A stretch of DNA of 36,709 bases from Kiritimatiellia bacterium (GTDB lineage: Bacteria > Verrucomicrobiota > Kiritimatiellia > RFP12 > JAAYLN01). A program made the translations under genes and the position numbers. The notes under the pieces are model-generated. The model was not told the DNA's origin. It did not search any database and saw only the letters and a list, made by a program, of their open reading frames with translations. The DNA is taken from the NCBI GenBank assembly GCA_017509565.1, contig JAFWPM010000195.1, forward strand, positions 1 through 36,709, written 5' to 3'. Shown here piece by piece: positions 1 through 7,711 of this stretch. Position 1 is the stretch's first letter; every line of letters begins with the position of its first letter.

Positions 1-423
1 ATCGGATTCTGCAAGTCGCACAACCAAATAGGCGACCACCACGCGAAACTCTTCGCGAACTTCGTGGCCCAGACCGAGGCCCTCGCCTTCGGCAAGACAC
101 CTGACGAATGCCGCGCCGAGGGCGTCCCGGAACGCCTCGTCCCGCACAAGACGTTCACGGGCAACAGGCCGTCGAACACACTCGTCGCCGACGAGCTTTC
201 GCCGAAGACGTTCGGCGCCCTGGTCGCGCTTTACGAGCACAAGGTCTTCGCGCAGGGGTTCCTGTGGAATATCTTCAGCTTCGACCAGTGGGGCGTGCAG
301 CTGGGCAAGGTCCTTGCTGGCAAGGTGCTGAAGGAGCTCACGGCCGACGGGACGCCGGAGCTTGCGCACGATTCATCGACGAACGCGATAATCGCGCGCT
401 GGCGAAAGGCCAACGGCAAATAG
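1..423 (+). CDS. pgi: Glucose-6-phosphate isomerase, C-terminal part (cut by window start)
   Basis: Reading frame 1 is open from base 1 to the TAG at 421-423, so the gene starts outside the window and only about 140 C-terminal residues are seen. Phosphoglucose isomerase interconverts glucose-6-phosphate and fructose-6-phosphate in the cytoplasm. Recognised family blocks are [13 protein letters not shown], the YEHKVFAQG stretch and the signature [11 protein letters not shown], followed by HDSSTNAII near the end. The lysine of the LGK motif (codon 307-309) matches the catalytic lysine known from this family (Lys518 in rabbit enzyme). The end is followed at once by a strong terminator, so it is the last gene of its transcript. 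No frameshift is visible in the part present. Confidence 0.95.
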   Translation: MGFCKSHNQIGDHHAKLFANFVAQTEALAFGKTPDECRAEGVPERLVPHKTFTGNRPSNTLVADELSPKTFGALVALYEHKVFAQGFLWNIFSFDQWGVQLGKVLAGKVLKELTADGTPELAHDSSTNAIIARWRKANGK

Positions 424-428
424 CAGAA

Positions 429-461
429 AGGCGGGGCCGCCAAGAGCCCCGCCTTTTTTTT
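429..461 (+). terminator. Intrinsic terminator after pgi
   Basis: A 9-bp GC-rich stem (429-437 pairing with 446-454, AGGCGGGGC with GCCCCGCCT) is followed by a run of eight T (454-461). It sits six bases after the pgi stop and separates pgi from the Feo operon. Confidence 0.9.
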
Positions 462-471
462 CCCGGAAAAC

Positions 472-525
472 TTGCGCGCGCTCCGAAGTTTTGATAAATT
501 AATAATGTTAGTTTTGCAAAACTAA
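472..525 (+). promoter_or_regulatory. Putative feo promoter with 18-bp palindromic operator
   Basis: The bases 508-525 form a perfect palindrome, TTAGTTTTGCAAAACTAA (two 9-base arms, no spacer), 34 bases before the feoA start. A weak promoter can be placed just upstream (TTGCGC at 472-477, 17-base spacer, TAAATT at 495-500), which would put the palindrome over the transcription start. Position and symmetry fit a metal-responsive repressor site. The TTAG...CTAA ends resemble DtxR-family boxes more than the GATAAT repeats of Fur. The identity of the regulator is inference; none is encoded nearby. Confidence 0.55.
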
Positions 526-558
526 GTTCGAGCTCTATAAGGCCAAAGGAGATATTTG

Positions 559-771
559 ATGATTCCGCTTACCATGGCCGACACCGGGACAATGGTCAAA
601 ATTCGCAAGATTGGCGGACCGGACAAGGTTCGCCGCCACCTGCAGGAGATGGGGTTCGTCGTGGACGCGATGATCTCCATCGTAACCTCGATAGACGACA
701 ACCTCATCGTTGCGGTGAAGGAGTCGCGCGTCGCCATAAGCCGCGAACTGGCGGAACGAATCATGGTGTAG
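559..771 (+). CDS. feoA: FeoA-family protein 1
   Basis: A 70-residue SH3-like FeoA domain protein, the small cytoplasmic partner of the FeoB iron(II) transporter. Typical FeoA features are the MADTGTMVKIRKIGG start, the RRHLQEMGF motif in the middle and the closing strand VAVKESRVAISRELAERI. ATG 559 is chosen because AAAGGAG (545-551) lies seven bases upstream; a TTG one codon earlier (556) is less likely. It is the first gene of the feo operon and is preceded by the palindrome at 508-525. It is more divergent from typical FeoA than the second copy, which keeps the classical MGITKG turn. Having two separate feoA genes ahead of feoB is common in anaerobes. Confidence 0.88.
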   Translation: MIPLTMADTGTMVKIRKIGGPDKVRRHLQEMGFVVDAMISIVTSIDDNLIVAVKESRVAISRELAERIMV

Positions 772-781
772 CCCCGGCCGG

Positions 782-839
782 CAACCTTTCAACCTGTAAA
801 CCTTTCAACTTTTCAACCTTTCAACCTTTCAACCTGTAA
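782..839 (+). repeat. CAACCTTT 8-bp repeat leader upstream of second feoA
   Basis: The 80-base gap between the two feoA genes is mostly an imperfect tandem array of CAACCTTT / CAACTTTT units with two copies of CAACCTGTAAAC. No Shine-Dalgarno sequence is seen before the feoA start at 852. A closely similar array precedes the gene at 3994. Confidence 0.8.
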
Positions 840-851
840 ACACACCGCACT

Positions 852-1073
852 ATGAAGACACTAAAGGAAGTTCCGGTCGGCGCGACCGTGACAGTCAGGA
901 AGCTGCATGGGGAGGGCCCATTGAAGCGAAGGGTGATGGACATGGGCATCACCAAGGGCGTGGAGATATACGTCCGGAAGGTCGCCCCGCTGGGCGACCC
1001 AATCGAAATCACGGTTCGCGGATACGAGCTTTCGCTCCGCCGCGCCGACGTCGAAATCATCGAAATCGACTAG
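852..1073 (+). CDS. feoA: FeoA-family protein 2
   Basis: A 73-residue FeoA domain protein. It has the classical pattern: MKTLKEVPVGATVTV, GPLKRRVMDMGITKGVEI, then the SH3-like strands ending GYELSLRRADVEIIEI. FeoA proteins bind or regulate FeoB on the cytoplasmic side and are needed for iron(II) uptake. The ATG at 852 is the only sensible start and aligns with the family, yet there is no purine-rich ribosome site. The leader is the CAACCTTT array, so translation may rely on an unstructured leader or on coupling. It lies 73 bases before feoB, in a gap that can form a GC-rich stem (GGCCGTTGCCGCC against GGCGGTTGGTGGC) which could tune feoB expression. Confidence 0.92.
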   Translation: MKTLKEVPVGATVTVRKLHGEGPLKRRVMDMGITKGVEIYVRKVAPLGDPIEITVRGYELSLRRADVEIIEID

Positions 1074-1146
1074 CGGCCGTTGCCGCCGAAAGGCCAATGG
1101 CGGTTGGTGGCGGCCAAAAGCAATCGATCAAAACGAAAGGCAAGCA

Positions 1147-3780
1147 ATGGCAACAGTGAAAATAGCTCTTGCAGGCAACCCGAACTGCGGCAAGACGACA
1201 CTCTTCAACGCCCTGACGGGCGGGAACCAATACGTCGGCAACTGGCCTGGCGTGACCGTTGAAAAGAAGGAGGGCCACCTCAAGGGCGACAGGGACACGG
1301 TAATCCAGGACCTCCCCGGCATCTACTCGCTTTCCCCCTACTCGCTCGAAGAGGTCGTGGCCCGCACCTATCTCGTCGAGGAGAAGCCCGACGCGATCCT
1401 CAACATCGTGGACGCCACGAACCTCGAACGCAACCTCTACCTCACGACACAGCTGCTTGAACTCGGCATCCCGACGGTCATTGCGCTGAACATGATGGAT
1501 GTCGTCAGGAAGAACGGCGACAAAATCGACGCGGACAAGCTGTCGAAGGAGCTGCGCTGCCCGGTGATACCGATTTCAGCGCTCAGGAGCGACGGCATCA
1601 AGGAGGCGGCGGCCAAGGCCGTGGAGCTGGCGAAGGGCGGCAAGGCCGCCGAGCGCCCGCATGTCTTCACCGGCAGCGTCGAGCACGCCATCGCGCACAT
1701 CGAGGAGTCGATCCAGGACAAGGCGGAGGCCAAGAGCATCCGCTGGTACTCCATCAAGATATTCGAGCGCGACAAGAAGGCATACGCCAACCTGAAGATC
1801 GACGAAAAGCTCCTTTCGCACCTTGAGGAGCACATCGCCGAATGCGAGAAGGAGCTTGACGACGACGCCGAATCGATCATCACGAACCAGCGCTACGCCC
1901 GCGTGAAGCAGGTCGTGGACCTCAGCGTCAGGAGGGCCCCCCGCAGGGGCAACCTCTCGCTCTCGGACAAAATCGACAAGGTCGTGACAAACCGCTGGCT
2001 GGCGCTCCCGATTTTCGCGGCGGTCATCTGGCTGATGTATTACGTTTCGGTCACGACCGTCGGCTCGTGGATGACCGACTGGGCCAACGACGGCGTATTC
2101 GGCGACGAAGGCTGGCACCTTGTGTGGCCCTCCGGCGAGAAGGCCGCGGCCTGGGAGGACGACACCGGGGCCTACGACGAGGCGCAGGCGCGCATCGAGG
2201 CCTTCGAGGCCGCGGGAGACGTAAGCGCCACCCGCATCTTCCGCATGGAGGACGAGGAATCCGGCGAAGTCACGAACTACCCCGAGGACCTTGACGAATA
2301 CCTCTCCGCGAAATTCACAGGCGAGGGCGCCTTCGAGGCTGTCACGCGCGACGACATCCTCGCGCTCTTCAACGCCGACGGGACGCCCAGGGACGAGGCG
2401 CTTGGAGGCATGGCCCTGGCCGAGGAGGACGGCGAGCAGGGCATCAAGGTCGCCGGCGACGAAGAAGAGGCATTCTTCCCGCTCTCCGGATTCATCGCCG
2501 ACAAGGCTTCGGTCGAGGAGGCCCGCGCCATCGAGGAGCCCAATCCCTCCGACACGTCCAAGTACGGCGTCTGGGTCCCGTCGATCCCGGCGATAACCGA
2601 CGCCGTATTCGAAAAGATCGGCATCGGCGAGGACAGCTGGGTCCACAAGCTTGTCTTCGACGTAATCTACGGCGGCGTGGGCACGGTTCTCGGCTTCGTG
2701 CCGCAGATCATCATCGTGTTCCTCTTCCTGGCCTTCCTCGAAGACGTGGGCTACATGGCGCGCGTCGCCTTCATCATGGACCGCGTCTTCCACCGCTTCG
2801 GCCTCTCAGGCAAGAGCTTCATTCCGATGCTCGTCGGCATGGGCTGCGGCGTCCCGGCGGTTCTGGCAACGCGCACCATCGAGGCGAGGCGCGACCGCCG
2901 CATGACGATTATGCTCGGCACCTACATCCCCTGCGGGGCCAAGGCCGCAATCATCGCCATGTTCGTCCCGGCCTTCTTCTCACGCAGCGCATGGGTCGCC
3001 TCCGCGATGTATTTCGCAGGCATAGCGGTAATCGTCCTCGGCGGAATCATCCTCAAGAAGTTCCGCGCCTTCGCGGGCGACCCCGCCCCGTTCGTCATGG
3101 AGCTTCCCGCCTACCACATGCCGACATTCTACGGAATCGTGCGCCACACGTGGGACCGCACAAGGGCATACATGATCAAGGCCGGCACGATCATCTTCGC
3201 GGCCTGCACCGTCCTCTGGGTGCTGATGCACTTCAACTGGACTCTCGGATGGGTTGACGAGGCGCTGGAGGAGTCCATGCTCGCCGACATCGGCAACGCC
3301 ATAAAGTGGCTATTCGCCCCGCTCGGCTTCGGCAGGGACTGGGCCGGCGCGGTCGCCTCCGTCACCGCCGAATTAGCCAAGGAGGAGGCGCCCGCCACGC
3401 TGGCGATGCTCTCCGAGCAGATGGAAGTCACCGGCGGCACGCTCCCGCACCTCCGCGCCCTCTTCGAGCAGCTCAACGGCAAGGGGCTCGGCACCCTCGC
3501 GGCCCTCTCGTTCATGCTCTTCAACCTATTCAACCCGCCGTGCCTTGTCGCGATCGCCACGGCCTTCCGCGAAATGGGCAGCGCCAAGTGGGGTTGGATA
3601 TGCGTCGGATTCCAGTGCCTGCTCGGCTACTGCATAGCGCTATGCACCTACCAGCTCGGCGCGTTCTACCTTACGGGCGCATTCGGGTTCTGGACAGCCG
3701 TGGCGGTACTTGTGGTAGTCTGGGCGCTCTACCTGCTCTGCCGCAAGGCCCCGGTAATCGACACCGAACACGAGGACTAG
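1147..3780 (+). CDS. feoB: Ferrous iron transporter FeoB with large acidic extracytoplasmic insert
   Basis: An 877-residue inner-membrane iron(II) transporter. The N-terminal G domain has G1 GNPNCGKT (10-17), G3 DLPG (55-58) and G4 NMMD (115-118), followed by the helical GDI-like spacer. The membrane part starts near residue 285 (LPIFAAVIWLMYYV). Both Gate motifs are present: MGCGVPA with Cys567, and FNLFNPPCLVAIAT near residue 795. FeoB proteins are usually about 650-780 residues; the extra length is a block of roughly 170 residues (about 317-490) after the first membrane helix, very rich in Asp and Glu, and predicted to face the periplasm. It follows the feoA pair and is followed 10 bases later by its Cys-rich partner, so this is one operon. 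A weak GAAAGG lies 8 bases upstream of the ATG. Confidence 0.96.
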   Translation: MATVKIALAGNPNCGKTTLFNALTGGNQYVGNWPGVTVEKKEGHLKGDRDTVIQDLPGIYSLSPYSLEEVVARTYLVEEKPDAILNIVDATNLERNLYLTTQLLELGIPTVIALNMMDVVRKNGDKIDADKLSKELRCPVIPISALRSDGIKEAAAKAVELAKGGKAAERPHVFTGSVEHAIAHIEESIQDKAEAKSIRWYSIKIFERDKKAYANLKIDEKLLSHLEEHIAECEKELDDDAESIITNQRYARVKQVVDLSVRRAPRRGNLSLSDKIDKVVTNRWLALPIFAAVIWLMYYVSVTTVGSWMTDWANDGVFGDEGWHLVWPSGEKAAAWEDDTGAYDEAQARIEAFEAAGDVSATRIFRMEDEESGEVTNYPEDLDEYLSAKFTGEGAFEAVTRDDILALFNADGTPRDEALGGMALAEEDGEQGIKVAGDEEEAFFPLSGFIADKASVEEARAIEEPNPSDTSKYGVWVPSIPAITDAVFEKIGIGEDSWVHKLVFDVIYGGVGTVLGFVPQIIIVFLFLAFLEDVGYMARVAFIMDRVFHRFGLSGKSFIPMLVGMGCGVPAVLATRTIEARRDRRMTIMLGTYIPCGAKAAIIAMFVPAFFSRSAWVASAMYFAGIAVIVLGGIILKKFRAFAGDPAPFVMELPAYHMPTFYGIVRHTWDRTRAYMIKAGTIIFAACTVLWVLMHFNWTLGWVDEALEESMLADIGNAIKWLFAPLGFGRDWAGAVASVTAELAKEEAPATLAMLSEQMEVTGGTLPHLRALFEQLNGKGLGTLAALSFMLFNLFNPPCLVAIATAFREMGSAKWGWICVGFQCLLGYCIALCTYQLGAFYLTGAFGFWTAVAVLVVVWALYLLCRKAPVIDTEHED

Positions 3781-3790
3781 GAGGCCAGTC

Positions 3791-3928
3791 ATGAACACCG
3801 GAGAAATCATCGTCGCGGCCATATTCGCCATTCTCGTCGGACTCGCAATCCGCCGCATCGTGAAAAAGGGAACCTGCGACTGCGGTTGCGGCAAGGGGGG
3901 CGACTGCCCCCATTGCCACGGCCGCTAG
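3791..3928 (+). CDS. FeoB-associated Cys-rich membrane protein
   Basis: A 45-residue protein. It has one N-terminal membrane helix (residues 5-20, IIVAAIFAILVGLAI), a basic stretch (RRIVKK), then a short tail with five cysteines and a histidine (CDCGCGKGGDCPHCHG). This layout is that of the small FeoB-associated Cys-rich membrane proteins found next to feoB in many anaerobes. The tail probably sits in the cytoplasm and handles Fe(II), but its exact role is not established. AGGAGG overlaps the feoB stop and is spaced correctly for the ATG at 3791, so the gene is translationally tied to feoB. Confidence 0.88.
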   Translation: MNTGEIIVAAIFAILVGLAIRRIVKKGTCDCGCGKGGDCPHCHGR

Positions 3929-3933
3929 GCCCC

Positions 3934-3986
3934 CTTCAACCTTCCGACCTTTCAACCCATCAACCCTTCAACTTTTCAACTTTTCA
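3934..3986 (+). repeat. CAACYTTT-type repeat leader upstream of the outer-membrane protein gene
   Basis: An imperfect array of CAACCTTC / CGACCTTT / CAACCCTT / CAACTTTT units, ending seven bases before the ATG at 3994. As at 782-839, no Shine-Dalgarno sequence is present, and the 8-bp phase is clearest in the last two to three units. Confidence 0.75.
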
Positions 3987-3993
3987 ACATCTT

Positions 3994-4812
3994 ATGAACT
4001 ACACCAACACCACAATCGCAGCGGCGCTGTGCGCCGCGCTCGCCGCCCCCGCCATCGCGGAGATCGAACTGCCTGAGGTTTCGGTCGGCCTGGACTACTC
4101 CTCCAAGCAGGTAACGCGCGGTCTCATCGACAACGAGGAGGGGATCGTCACCGCCTCCGCCGCCATTGAGTGGCAGGGCTTCACCGCCGAAGTCGATGGC
4201 CTCTTCAACACCACCGACGAGATGAAGGAGGACGGCTACGACAGCTGGGACAACACCGAAGTCGACTACATCCTCGGCTACGGCTACACGTTCGGCGCCG
4301 ACGACTACGGCATCTTCACCGACGTCGAGGTCGCCTTCGACTACACCTACGAGTGGGACAATGGCGGGGACTTCGAGGACAACGACCATGTCCAGTACCT
4401 CCACGCCTCGGTCGGCCTGCCCGAAATCTTCCTTGCGCCGACGCTCGCCGGCGAATGGATGCTCGACCAGTTCCATGGCCAGTACTACAGCCTCGAACTC
4501 TCCCACGGCTTCGACCTGATCGCCGGCGAAGGCGAGGATGCCGACCCGGTGCTGGCCCTCAACCTCTCGATTGTCCAGGGCCTCGCCAACGACGACTACA
4601 ACGAGGACGACCTCGAAAAGGACTTCTGGGCGCTTCGCGACACGACCCTCACCGCCACGCTCGACTGGGCCGCCTGCGAGTACATCACCGTTTCGCCCTA
4701 CGTCGCCTACACCGACACCTACTCGGGCACCGTCCGCAAGGCCGCAAAGTGCGACGAGCACGGCGACGCCCACCATTTCTTCGCCGGCGTATCCGTATCG
4801 GCCGCGTTCTAA
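3994..4812 (+). CDS. Outer-membrane beta-barrel protein (porin-like), function unknown
   Basis: A 272-residue protein with a clear signal peptide (MNYTNTTIAAALCAALAAPA, cleavage after AIA near residue 22). The mature part alternates amphipathic strands and acidic loops (VSVGLDYSSKQVTRGL, VDYILGYGYTFG, YITVSPYVAYTD) and ends in phenylalanine (SVSAAF), as expected for an outer-membrane barrel. The loops are unusually rich in Asp and Glu. The QVTRGLIDN-like start resembles the opening of bacterial outer-membrane proteins that report exotic surface colour or copper-type loops, but I cannot assign a subfamily. Its place directly after the feo genes, with an acidic character like the FeoB insert, hints at a role in metal passage across the outer membrane; this is inference. 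A terminator follows at 4842. Confidence 0.75.
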   Translation: MNYTNTTIAAALCAALAAPAIAEIELPEVSVGLDYSSKQVTRGLIDNEEGIVTASAAIEWQGFTAEVDGLFNTTDEMKEDGYDSWDNTEVDYILGYGYTFGADDYGIFTDVEVAFDYTYEWDNGGDFEDNDHVQYLHASVGLPEIFLAPTLAGEWMLDQFHGQYYSLELSHGFDLIAGEGEDADPVLALNLSIVQGLANDDYNEDDLEKDFWALRDTTLTATLDWAACEYITVSPYVAYTDTYSGTVRKAAKCDEHGDAHHFFAGVSVSAAF

Positions 4813-4841
4813 ATCCACCACTCTCCTAATGTTAACTCCAC

Positions 4842-4872
4842 GCCCCGGAAGGCCAGCCCTTCCGGGGCTTTT
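4842..4872 (+). terminator. Intrinsic terminator after the outer-membrane protein gene
   Basis: An 11-bp perfect stem (GCCCCGGAAGG at 4842-4852 with CCTTCCGGGGC at 4858-4868) with a 5-base loop and a TTTT tail. It ends the feo region. The rest of the gap up to 5098 holds only a promoter-like sequence near 5000. Confidence 0.9.
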
Positions 4873-4999
4873 CCTTATTGTATTGGCCAGAATAATGTCA
4901 GCATGGCAAGCGCGGCCCTCCCATGAAGACGCAGTCATTAGCCGTTGCCAGCACAATAATCTGCGGGGTGGACCGCGCAACCGCGCAGGCGGCGCCGCC

Positions 5000-5028
5000 T
5001 TGACAAATCATAACCTTTTTGGTAGGCT
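5000..5028 (+). promoter_or_regulatory. Putative promoter of the nifU-nifS-larE-bioB operon
   Basis: TTGACA (5000-5005), a 17-base spacer and TAGGCT (5023-5028) lie about 70 bases before nifU. The -35 is consensus; the -10 is only a half match, so the assignment is moderate. No clear Fe-S-regulator site is seen in the leader. Confidence 0.5.
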
Positions 5029-5098
5029 ATTTGGCGCATTTAAAGGGCAATTATGCTGGGAACCTGGACTATTCCAAACTTAGCGTAGGGCGTTCATC

Positions 5099-5686
5099 AT
5101 GTGGAACTATACTGAAAAGACACTGGACCATTTCCGCAATCCGCGCAATGTCGGCAAAATCGACAATCCCGACGGCGTCGGGACAGTCGGATCCCTCGCC
5201 TGCGGCGACTCGCTGACGCTTGCCTTCAAGCTCGGCGCGGACGGCAGGATTGAGGATGTCAAGTTCCAGACATTCGGCTGCGCCAGCGCCATTGCGTCGT
5301 CTTCCGCGCTGACGGAGCTCGTCAAGGGCAAAACCCTGGAGGAGGCGGAAAAAATCACCAACAAGGACATTGCGGACTACCTTGGCGGGCTTCCGGCGCA
5401 GAAGATGCACTGCTCGGTGATGGGGCGCGAGGCGCTTGAGGCCGCCATACGCAACTACCGCACCGGCGAGACGGTGGTCCGCGACCTGAAGGAGGAGAAA
5501 ATAGTCTGCAAGTGCTTCAACGTCTCCGAGGAGGAGATTGAGCGCGTTGCCACCGAAAACAACCTCACGACGCTGCGCGAGGTGATGTTCTACTGCAAGG
5601 CGGGCGGCGCGTGCGGGAAGTGCCGCGGTGAGATACAGGCAATCCTCGACCGCATCGCGAAGGAACGGGGGGGCGCGGCGCAATGA
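5099..5686 (+). CDS. nifU: NifU-like Fe-S cluster assembly scaffold (IscU domain plus BFD-like [2Fe-2S] domain)
   Basis: A 195-residue scaffold on which [2Fe-2S]/[4Fe-4S] clusters are built from sulfur delivered by the adjacent cysteine desulfurase. The IscU-type N-domain carries the three ligands Cys35 (ACGD), Cys61 (FGCAS) and Cys105 (KMHCSV). The second domain, from about residue 134, is BFD-like with Cys137/Cys139 (CKCF) and Cys172/Cys175 (CGKC), plus a nearby Cys166. The C-terminal Nfu domain of Azotobacter NifU is absent, a short form common in anaerobes. ATG 5099 gives the standard start MWNYTEKTLDHFRNPRNVG. The stop overlaps the nifS start by four bases, which indicates translational coupling. 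No nitrogenase genes are nearby, so the role is general Fe-S supply. Confidence 0.95.
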   Translation: MWNYTEKTLDHFRNPRNVGKIDNPDGVGTVGSLACGDSLTLAFKLGADGRIEDVKFQTFGCASAIASSSALTELVKGKTLEEAEKITNKDIADYLGGLPAQKMHCSVMGREALEAAIRNYRTGETVVRDLKEEKIVCKCFNVSEEEIERVATENNLTTLREVMFYCKAGGACGKCRGEIQAILDRIAKERGGAAQ

Positions 5687-6852
5687 ACGGGCCGGTGATA
5701 TATCTCGACAACAACGCCACGACGCGCCCCGCCCCGGAGGCCGTCGCCGCGATGCTGCCCTACCTGGAGGAGCGCTGGGGCAACCCTTCGAGCATGCACG
5801 AGTTCGGCGGGTCGGTCATGGCCGACGTCGAGGAGGCGCGCGCAAAGGTGGCCGCGTTCATCGGCGCGCAGCCGGAGGAGATCGTTTTCACCAGCTGCGG
5901 GACGGAATCCGACAATGCCGCCATCTTCGGCGCGGCGCAGGCGCTCGGCGCGGGCGCCACGCTTGTGACGACCAGGGTCGAGCACCCGGCCGTCCTCGGC
6001 CCGCTCCGCCACCTGCGGGACAACTTCGGCTTCAAGCTGGTGGAGGTCGGCGTGGACGGGGGCGGGAACCTCGACCTCGCGCAATTCGCCGATGCGCTGG
6101 CCGCCCCCGGCCCAAAGGCCGCCTTCGTCATGTGGGCCAACAATGAGACCGGCGTCATATTCGACATCCCCGAAATCGCGCGCATGTGCCGCGCCACCGG
6201 CACATTCCTCCACACCGACGCCGTCCAGGCAGCCGGCAAGATCCCCATAGACGTCTCCGCTGTCCCGGTCGACACCCTCGCCTTCGCCGGCCACAAGATC
6301 CACGCACCGAAGGGCATCGGCGTCCTCTACGTGCGCCGCGGGACGCGTCTCGGGCGCTTCATGATCGGCGGGCACCAGGAAAGCGGGCGGCGCGGCGGCA
6401 CCGAGAACGTGCCATACATCGCCGCCCTCGCGAAGGCGTGCGACCTCGCCGCCGAACACCTCGCCGCCTCCGCCGAAGTGGGGAGGCTCCGCGACAAGCT
6501 TGAAAACGGCCTCATTGCGACATGCCCCGACGCCAGCGTGAACGGCGACAGGTCGCGCCGCGTCCCGAACACGTCCAACGTGAGCTTCTCCTACATCGAG
6601 GGCGAGGCGATGCTGTACCACCTTTCCGAATACGGCATCTGCGCCTCGTCGGGGTCGGCCTGCTCGTCGGACTCCCTGGAGGCATCCCATGTCATCCGCG
6701 CCATGGGCGTCCCCTTCACCGCCGCCCACGGCTCACTGCGCTTCAGCCTCAGCCGTTACACGACCGAGGCCGAAATCGACCGCGTCCTTGAGGTGATGCC
6801 GGGGATTGTAGCCACCCTGCGCAGGATTTCCCCATTTGTGCCAAATGCGTGA
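5683..6852 (+). CDS. nifS: Cysteine desulfurase (NifS/IscS class)
   Basis: A 389-residue PLP-dependent enzyme that converts cysteine to alanine and passes sulfur as a persulfide to acceptors such as NifU. It begins with the family start IYLDNNATTRPAPEAV. The PLP lysine is Lys205 in FAGHKIHAPKG, and the catalytic cysteine is Cys327 in the loop SSGSACSSD. RRGGTENVPYI is also typical. It overlaps nifU by four bases and the next gene by eight. The operon order puts sulfur mobilisation next to two sulfur-consuming enzymes, a LarE-like sulfur transferase and biotin synthase. Confidence 0.97.
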   Translation: MNGPVIYLDNNATTRPAPEAVAAMLPYLEERWGNPSSMHEFGGSVMADVEEARAKVAAFIGAQPEEIVFTSCGTESDNAAIFGAAQALGAGATLVTTRVEHPAVLGPLRHLRDNFGFKLVEVGVDGGGNLDLAQFADALAAPGPKAAFVMWANNETGVIFDIPEIARMCRATGTFLHTDAVQAAGKIPIDVSAVPVDTLAFAGHKIHAPKGIGVLYVRRGTRLGRFMIGGHQESGRRGGTENVPYIAALAKACDLAAEHLAASAEVGRLRDKLENGLIATCPDASVNGDRSRRVPNTSNVSFSYIEGEAMLYHLSEYGICASSGSACSSDSLEASHVIRAMGVPFTAAHGSLRFSLSRYTTEAEIDRVLEVMPGIVATLRRISPFVPNA

Positions 6853-7711
6853 CGTCGACGTAAAACTCGCGCGGCTGCGCCGTGCGCTCCGAGACCTCGG
6901 ATCGGCGGCGGTGGCCTTTTCCGCCGGCGTCGATTCGACATTCCTTTTGCGCGTGGCTCACGAAGAACTCGGCGGCAGGTGCGTCGCGGTCACGGCTCGG
7001 TCTCGCTCGTTCCCGAAGCGCGAACTCGACGAAGCGGCCGCATTCTGCCACGCCGAGGGCGTCCGGCAAGTTGTAGTCGATTCGGAAGAGCTGGACATCC
7101 CGCAGTTTGCGGAAAATCCGCCCGACCGCTGCTATCACTGCAAGAAGGCGATTTTCGGCAAGTTGCTCGACTTCGCGCGGGAAAACGGACTCGCCGCCGT
7201 GCTTGAGGGCTCAAACACCGACGACGACGGCGACTACCGGCCCGGACGACGCGCAATAGCCGAACTCGGCGTCAGGAGCCCGCTCCACGACGCAGGGCTT
7301 TCAAAGGCTGAAATCCGGACTCTTTCGCGCGAAATTGGCCTTCCGACCGCGGACAAGCCGAGCCTCGCGTGCCTGGCGTCGCGCTTCCCCTACGGCGAGA
7401 GGATTACCGCGGACGGCCTGGAAATGGTCGGCCGCGCCGAAGAATGGATGCACTCCGCATTCCCCGGGCTGGGGCAGCTGCGGGTCCGGTGCCTTGCCGG
7501 GAGAACGGCGCGGATCGAGGTCCCGCCAGCGGACATTGGGCGGGTGGCGGGAAAGGCGGCCGAGGTGGACAGTGCGCAGCGCACCCTCGGGTTTCAATGC
7601 GCCTCGCTCGACCTCCGCGGCTACAGGACTGGCAGCATGAACGAAATGCTCGGGCAACGGGCCGGGCGGGCAAACAACGACGGATTCAACCAGCATGGCC
7701 AACGCAATTGA
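6845..7711 (+). CDS. larE: LarE-like ATP-dependent sacrificial sulfur transferase (PP-loop)
   Basis: A 288-residue PP-loop protein. The nucleotide loop is AFSAGVDST (24-32), with Ala in place of the usual second Gly. NPPDRCYHCKKAIF, KPSLACLASRFPYGE and the closing LDLRGYRTGSMNEML are hallmarks of the LarE family. LarE AMPylates the nickel-pincer precursor and, in Lactiplantibacillus, donates sulfur from its own Cys176. With the start at ATG 6845 the cysteine in KPSLACLASR is also residue 176, which supports this start over the TTG at 6836. Cys216 and Cys252 further on leave open a cluster-bearing form. It overlaps nifS by 8 bases and bioB by 17. No larB or larC is in the window, so the true sulfur acceptor is uncertain. 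Confidence 0.88.
   Translation: MRDVDVKLARLRRALRDLGSAAVAFSAGVDSTFLLRVAHEELGGRCVAVTARSRSFPKRELDEAAAFCHAEGVRQVVVDSEELDIPQFAENPPDRCYHCKKAIFGKLLDFARENGLAAVLEGSNTDDDGDYRPGRRAIAELGVRSPLHDAGLSKAEIRTLSREIGLPTADKPSLACLASRFPYGERITADGLEMVGRAEEWMHSAFPGLGQLRVRCLAGRTARIEVPPADIGRVAGKAAEVDSAQRTLGFQCASLDLRGYRTGSMNEMLGQRAGRANNDGFNQHGQRN

Noticed and set aside
508-525. Classical Fur box
   Set aside because: The palindrome lacks the GATAAT hexamer arrangement; a DtxR-like or other repressor fits better.
5099-6852. Nitrogen fixation locus
   Set aside because: NifU/NifS here are followed by larE-like and bioB and no nitrogenase or nif genes are present; general Fe-S and sulfur supply is the better reading.
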